Shown here: positions 6,475 through 8,475 of the stretch, in pieces | Position numbering within the stretch: position 1 is the first letter of the stretch | How the letters are laid out: each line of letters starts with the position of its first letter | Assembly (NCBI GenBank): GCA_029068665.1 | Contig: JAIECC010000341.1 | Location: 1 to 8,475, forward strand | Reading direction: 5' to 3' | DNA length: 8,475 bases | From: Lachnospiraceae bacterium | GTDB taxonomy: Bacteria; Bacillota; Clostridia; Lachnospirales; Lachnospiraceae | Made by a program: the position numbers and the translations under genes | Notes under the pieces: model-generated | Told to the model about the DNA's origin: nothing | What the model saw: only the letters and a program-made list of their open reading frames with translations | The model's database searches: none

Positions 6475-7149
6475 TCACAGATTTTCAATCTGCCAGTCAA
6501 TGGGTTCCAGTCCCTGCTCGGTTAAGAAGGTATTCGTCTGACTGAAATGCTTGCAGCCAAAGAATCCCCGGTAAGCAGACAATGGACTTGGATGAGGTGC
6601 TTTTAGAATCAGGTGCTTCGGATTGTTCAGCATGGCAGCCTTACTTTGTGCCGGTTTGCCCCAAAGCAGGAATACGATAGGACGGTCCTGTTCATTTAAG
6701 ATACGGATGGCGGCATCGGTAAATTCTTCCCAGCCGATTCCCTGATGGGAAAATGCCTGATGGGCACGAACCGTTAGCAGGGTGTTCAGCATAAGAACGC
6801 CCTGTTCTGCCCATTTGGTCAGATAACCGTTATTTGGAATGTAGCAGCCTAAATCATCTTGTAATTCCTTATAAATATTTACCAAAGAAGGGGGAGTTTC
6901 AATCCCCGGCTTTACTGAAAAGCAAAGACCGTGTGCCTGTCCTTCCTCATGATAAGGGTCCTGTCCCAATATGACTACCTTTACATGATTTAACGGAGTC
7001 AGGTGAAAGGCGGTAAATATCTCTTCGGAAGGTGGATAAACCACATAATTCTTATATTCTTCCACAATACGATTGTATAGAGCTTTATAATATGGTTTCT
7101 TATATTCCGGGCGAAGCGGTGCGTCCCAGTCATTGCTGATTTGTGCCAT
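6475..7149 (-). CDS. ung: Uracil-DNA glycosylase, family 1
   Basis: Removes uracil from DNA after cytosine deamination or dUTP incorporation, starting base-excision repair in the cytoplasm. The 224 residues match the usual length of bacterial Ung. The family signatures are intact: the water-activating loop GQDPYH at 62-67 with D64, the proline-rich loop TPPSLVNIYKEL near 85-96, the uracil-binding region VLMLNTLLTVRA near 118-129, and the minor-groove intercalation loop HPSPLSAYRGFFG starting at H186. The start ATG 7149 has AAAGGAG just upstream (7155-7161). The first 20 bases of ung overlap the 3' end of the upstream minus-strand gene in another frame, so the two are transcribed together and probably translationally coupled. 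Nothing odd in the protein. Confidence 0.97.
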   Translation of the reverse strand: MAQISNDWDAPLRPEYKKPYYKALYNRIVEEYKNYVVYPPSEEIFTAFHLTPLNHVKVVILGQDPYHEEGQAHGLCFSVKPGIETPPSLVNIYKELQDDLGCYIPNNGYLTKWAEQGVLMLNTLLTVRAHQAFSHQGIGWEEFTDAAIRILNEQDRPIVFLLWGKPAQSKAAMLNNPKHLILKAPHPSPLSAYRGFFGCKHFSQTNTFLTEQGLEPIDWQIENL

Positions 7150-7528
7150 GGCTGCTCCTTTCTTTTCTTATTAATAATTGACCTGCAATATATCCATCCC
7201 ATTCTTCCTTTGGGAAGCAGAAGGTGCGTATGGTTCTGCCGGGAATAAAATGCCGTTCTTCCCGTTCCTCTTCCGCCTCAATGGTCATGGTTCCTGCCGG
7301 TAAGCCTTCGCAGGTATATATCTCCATATGGTCTCCTGCTTTTAATTGTCCTTTTCCCACTTCTCCGATTAAGACCGGACGGTGAGAAATATCATCTACG
7401 GTAACTTCATCAATATAAAATATAACCTTTGCCGTTTTATGCAGCTCCATCAGCCGGAGCTTTGAGGCTTCATATCGTTCTTTTTGTTCTAATTCCTCCG
7501 GAGTAAGAGGCTTTTTGAATAATCCCAT
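7130..7528 (-). CDS. Small stand-alone EF-Tu domain 2-like beta-barrel protein
   Basis: A 132-residue cytoplasmic protein. Residues 8-33 are a charged helix (ELEQKERYEASKLRLMEL). Residues 35-121 read like domain 2 of translational GTPases: a first strand KVIFYIDEVTVDD, the hallmark turn GEVGKGQLKAGDHMEIY (compare G-V--G-(I/L)KVGDEVEI in EF-Tu), a middle strand GTMTIEAE, and an ending GYIAGQLLIRK (compare ERGQVLAKP). There is no P-loop, DxxG or NKxD motif, so it is not a GTPase. The hydrophilic tail of 11 residues overlaps ung. ATG 7528 is preceded by AAGGAG with 4-base spacing, and a SigA promoter lies at 7588-7616. Its function is unknown to me; a barrel that binds RNA, a ribosomal site or a partner protein is a guess. 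The domain call rests on pattern matching by eye. Confidence 0.8.
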   Translation of the reverse strand: MGLFKKPLTPEELEQKERYEASKLRLMELHKTAKVIFYIDEVTVDDISHRPVLIGEVGKGQLKAGDHMEIYTCEGLPAGTMTIEAEEEREERHFIPGRTIRTFCFPKEEWDGYIAGQLLIRKERSSHGTNQQ

Positions 7529-7587
7529 AGAACTCCTTCCTTGATACGACGCATAAGCGCTAAATATATAGTATATTCACGAATTTG

Positions 7588-7616
7588 ATTATAGCATTTC
7601 CGGGATGGGATTTCAA
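7588..7616 (-). promoter_or_regulatory. SigA promoter of the barrel-protein/ung operon
   Basis: On the minus strand TTGAAA (7616-7611), a 17-base spacer and a perfect TATAAT (7593-7588) form a strong promoter. The start near 7581 gives a leader of about 50 bases before ATG 7528. Its -35 box overlaps the ATG of the plus-strand frame that begins at 7616, one more reason to doubt that frame. Confidence 0.88.
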
Positions 7617-7663
7617 TGCGGCGAAAGAAATCAGGAATGCAGATGTCTGTAGATAATGAGTTC

Positions 7664-7855
7664 TTAGTTGTATTCCGTTATACGTTCAGCCGCTTTCACG
7701 AATTTCAATACGTCATCCGGTGCATCCAGGCTGTAAAGCAGCCCATAAGGGATAGTGTAATCCCAGTTCACAGGAATGGTAACCAGTCCGGGATGTACTT
7801 CCTGCCAGCATTCAATGGTAAGAAGGACCGCTCCGGTTTCTGCACAGTGATGATT
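7664..7855 (-). pseudogene. LysR-type transcriptional regulator, C-terminal remnant
   Basis: Read on the minus strand from 7855 down to the stop TAA at 7666-7664, the frame gives about 63 residues beginning NHHCAETGAVLLTIECWQEV and continuing HPGLVTIPVNWDYTIPYGLLY, then a closing helix VLKFVKAAERITEYN. The V-W-Y--PYG-LY pattern followed by a final helix is typical of the last segment of LysR substrate-binding domains. The frame meets a stop (7867-7865) just upstream, so the DNA-binding domain and most of the sensor domain are missing. The break coincides with the first flavodoxin-like residues on the other strand. No start codon or ribosome site is available, so it is a dead fragment. The family call is by eye. 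Confidence 0.6.
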
Positions 7856-8212
7856 CAGGCGTATTCAAAGGATTACAACGAGTGTATCGCACAGGCACAG
7901 GCAGATCAGAAATGGGATGCCCGCCCGGAGTTGAATGCTTATCCGGACAATATTGACGATTACGATACGATCTATCTTGGATATCTCATCTGTTGGAGTA
8001 AAGAGTCGATGATTATCCGGACTTTTTTGGAATCCTATAATCTGAAAGGAAAGAAAATAGTTCCGTTTTGCACCAGTGGCGGAAGTGGAATTTCAGGCAG
8101 TATGAAGGGAGTAAAAGCAGCAGCAAAGGGTGCGAAGGTGGTTAAAGGAAAGGGTTTAACAGATATGTCTAGTAAGAGTGTGGCAAAATGGGTGAAGAAA
8201 AAAATAAAGTAA
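7850..8212 (+). pseudogene. Flavodoxin remnant lacking the N-terminal FMN phosphate loop
   Basis: About 120 residues match the latter part of long-chain Flavodoxin_4-type proteins: YSKDYNECIAQAQADQ, ARPELNAYPDNIDDYDTIYL, then TFLESYNLKGKKIVPFCTSG and a closing helix SVAKWVKKKIK. The N-terminal strand and phosphate-binding loop (normally a T/S-rich turn such as YFSRTGNT) are absent. The usual GYPNWWGTMPM flavin-contact segment is degraded to GYLICWSKESM, and FCTHEGSG reads FCTSGGSG. The only nearby starts, GTG 7847 and ATG 7850, have no ribosome site. The plus-strand frame stays open back to ATG 7616, but that N-terminal part is antisense to the LysR remnant and has no flavodoxin character. 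It could in principle be expressed as a chimera of 198 residues; I consider it a pseudogene. Confidence 0.7.
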
Positions 8213-8419
8213 AGGGGTTGTTGGGAAATAAGACGGTTTAGCTCAGAGACCAGTGTAAATTACAGTAAAATACAGTTCAGGTATTTTCTATTTGTAGAAA
8301 AAAATATAAACTTTTCTGTAAAATATGGTACAATAGATAAGAGTTTGGCTTTTCAGAGAAATAGAAATTGTATGTTACAAATAGCAATTTATAATGATAT
8401 CTGAAAGGGCAAGCATAAC
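8213..8419 (+). promoter_or_regulatory. Intergenic region with extended -10 promoter, small dyads and a structured leader
   Basis: This stretch holds no gene. It contains the dyad TGTAA-A-TTACA (8254-8264), a direct repeat TACAGT-AAAA-TACAGT (8261-8276), and an extended -10 element TGGTACAAT (8326-8334) with no clear -35. Downstream, CTTTTCAG (8349-8356) can pair with CTGAAAGG (8401-8408), enclosing an inner AAATTG/CAATTT stem (8365-8370 with 8385-8390). The outer stem covers the possible ribosome site AAAGGG (8404-8409) of the gene starting at 8420. It matches no riboswitch class I recognise. Confidence 0.45.
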
Positions 8420-8475
8420 ATGGTGACAAACATAAATATTTCAAAAAAGAAAGTGGGAATACGTTATGGATTATA
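8420..8475 (+). CDS. Start of an unidentified gene, cut by the window end
   Basis: ATG 8420 opens a frame that runs to the last base and reads MVTNINISKKKVGIRYGL. The three consecutive lysines followed by more hydrophobic residues could be the start of a membrane protein, but 18 residues are too few to identify it. AAAGGG at 8404-8409 is a passable ribosome site 10 bases upstream. The alternative start ATG 8466, in another frame, follows GTGGGA. Either way, a gene downstream of the leader is more likely than not. Confidence 0.35.
   Translation, partial: MVTNINISKKKVGIRYGL

Noticed and set aside
6999..7202. A 67-codon minus-strand frame spanning the overlap of the barrel gene and ung
   Set aside because: It lies in the third frame across two well-supported genes and has no ribosome site.
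7616..8212. A 198-codon plus-strand frame as one intact flavodoxin-like gene
   Set aside because: Its first 75 or so residues are antisense to a better LysR-like minus-strand frame, its ATG lies within the -35 box of the opposite promoter, it has no ribosome site, and only the C-terminal part looks like flavodoxin.

Overview
The window looks like chromosomal DNA of a low-GC Gram-positive anaerobe of the class Clostridia. The style of the proteins (CdaR, the branching enzyme, a CwlC-like amidase, a flavodoxin remnant) resembles Lachnospiraceae. That placement comes from remembered family resemblance, not from a search. Strong AGGAGG-type ribosome sites, consensus SigA promoters and hairpin terminators fit the same picture.

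Layout. (1) Bases 1-948 hold the 3' part of a YbbR-repeat protein (CdaR), closed by a hairpin terminator that also serves the convergent gene after it. (2) Bases 1014-5474 hold an alpha-glucan block: a cytoplasmic GH13 alpha-amylase-type hydrolase on the minus strand, a divergent TetR-family regulator, then glycogen branching enzyme glgB in the same direction as tetR. Between hydrolase and tetR lie two near-consensus promoters, back to back with their -35 boxes 6 bp apart. A TetR-like operator sits inside the tetR promoter. (3) After a strong terminator comes a signal-less N-acetylmuramoyl-L-alanine amidase with a C-terminal SPOR domain. This is the architecture of the sporulation mother-cell lysis amidase CwlC, and a SigK-like promoter lies upstream of it. 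(4) On the minus strand, a small stand-alone EF-Tu-domain-2-like barrel protein and uracil-DNA glycosylase (ung) form an overlapping two-gene operon behind a clear SigA promoter. (5) Bases 7664-8212 are a genomic scar. The C-terminal end of a LysR-type regulator (minus strand) lies head to head against the C-terminal two thirds of a flavodoxin (plus strand). Both N-termini and the divergent promoter region are gone, and the 198-codon plus-strand frame across the junction looks like an accident. (6) The last 260 bases hold a promoter and structured leader, probably for a gene that begins at about 8420 and runs off the window.

How the genes may work together: hydrolase, TetR and GlgB look like a small locally controlled glycogen/maltodextrin module. 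The amidase is probably a late-sporulation gene, and ung with its partner is housekeeping. I see no CRISPR array, tRNA, rRNA, insertion sequence or phage module. I did not find a convincing wholly new system. The best leads are the scar, the SigK-like promoter on the amidase, the compact divergent promoter, and the orphan translation-factor barrel.
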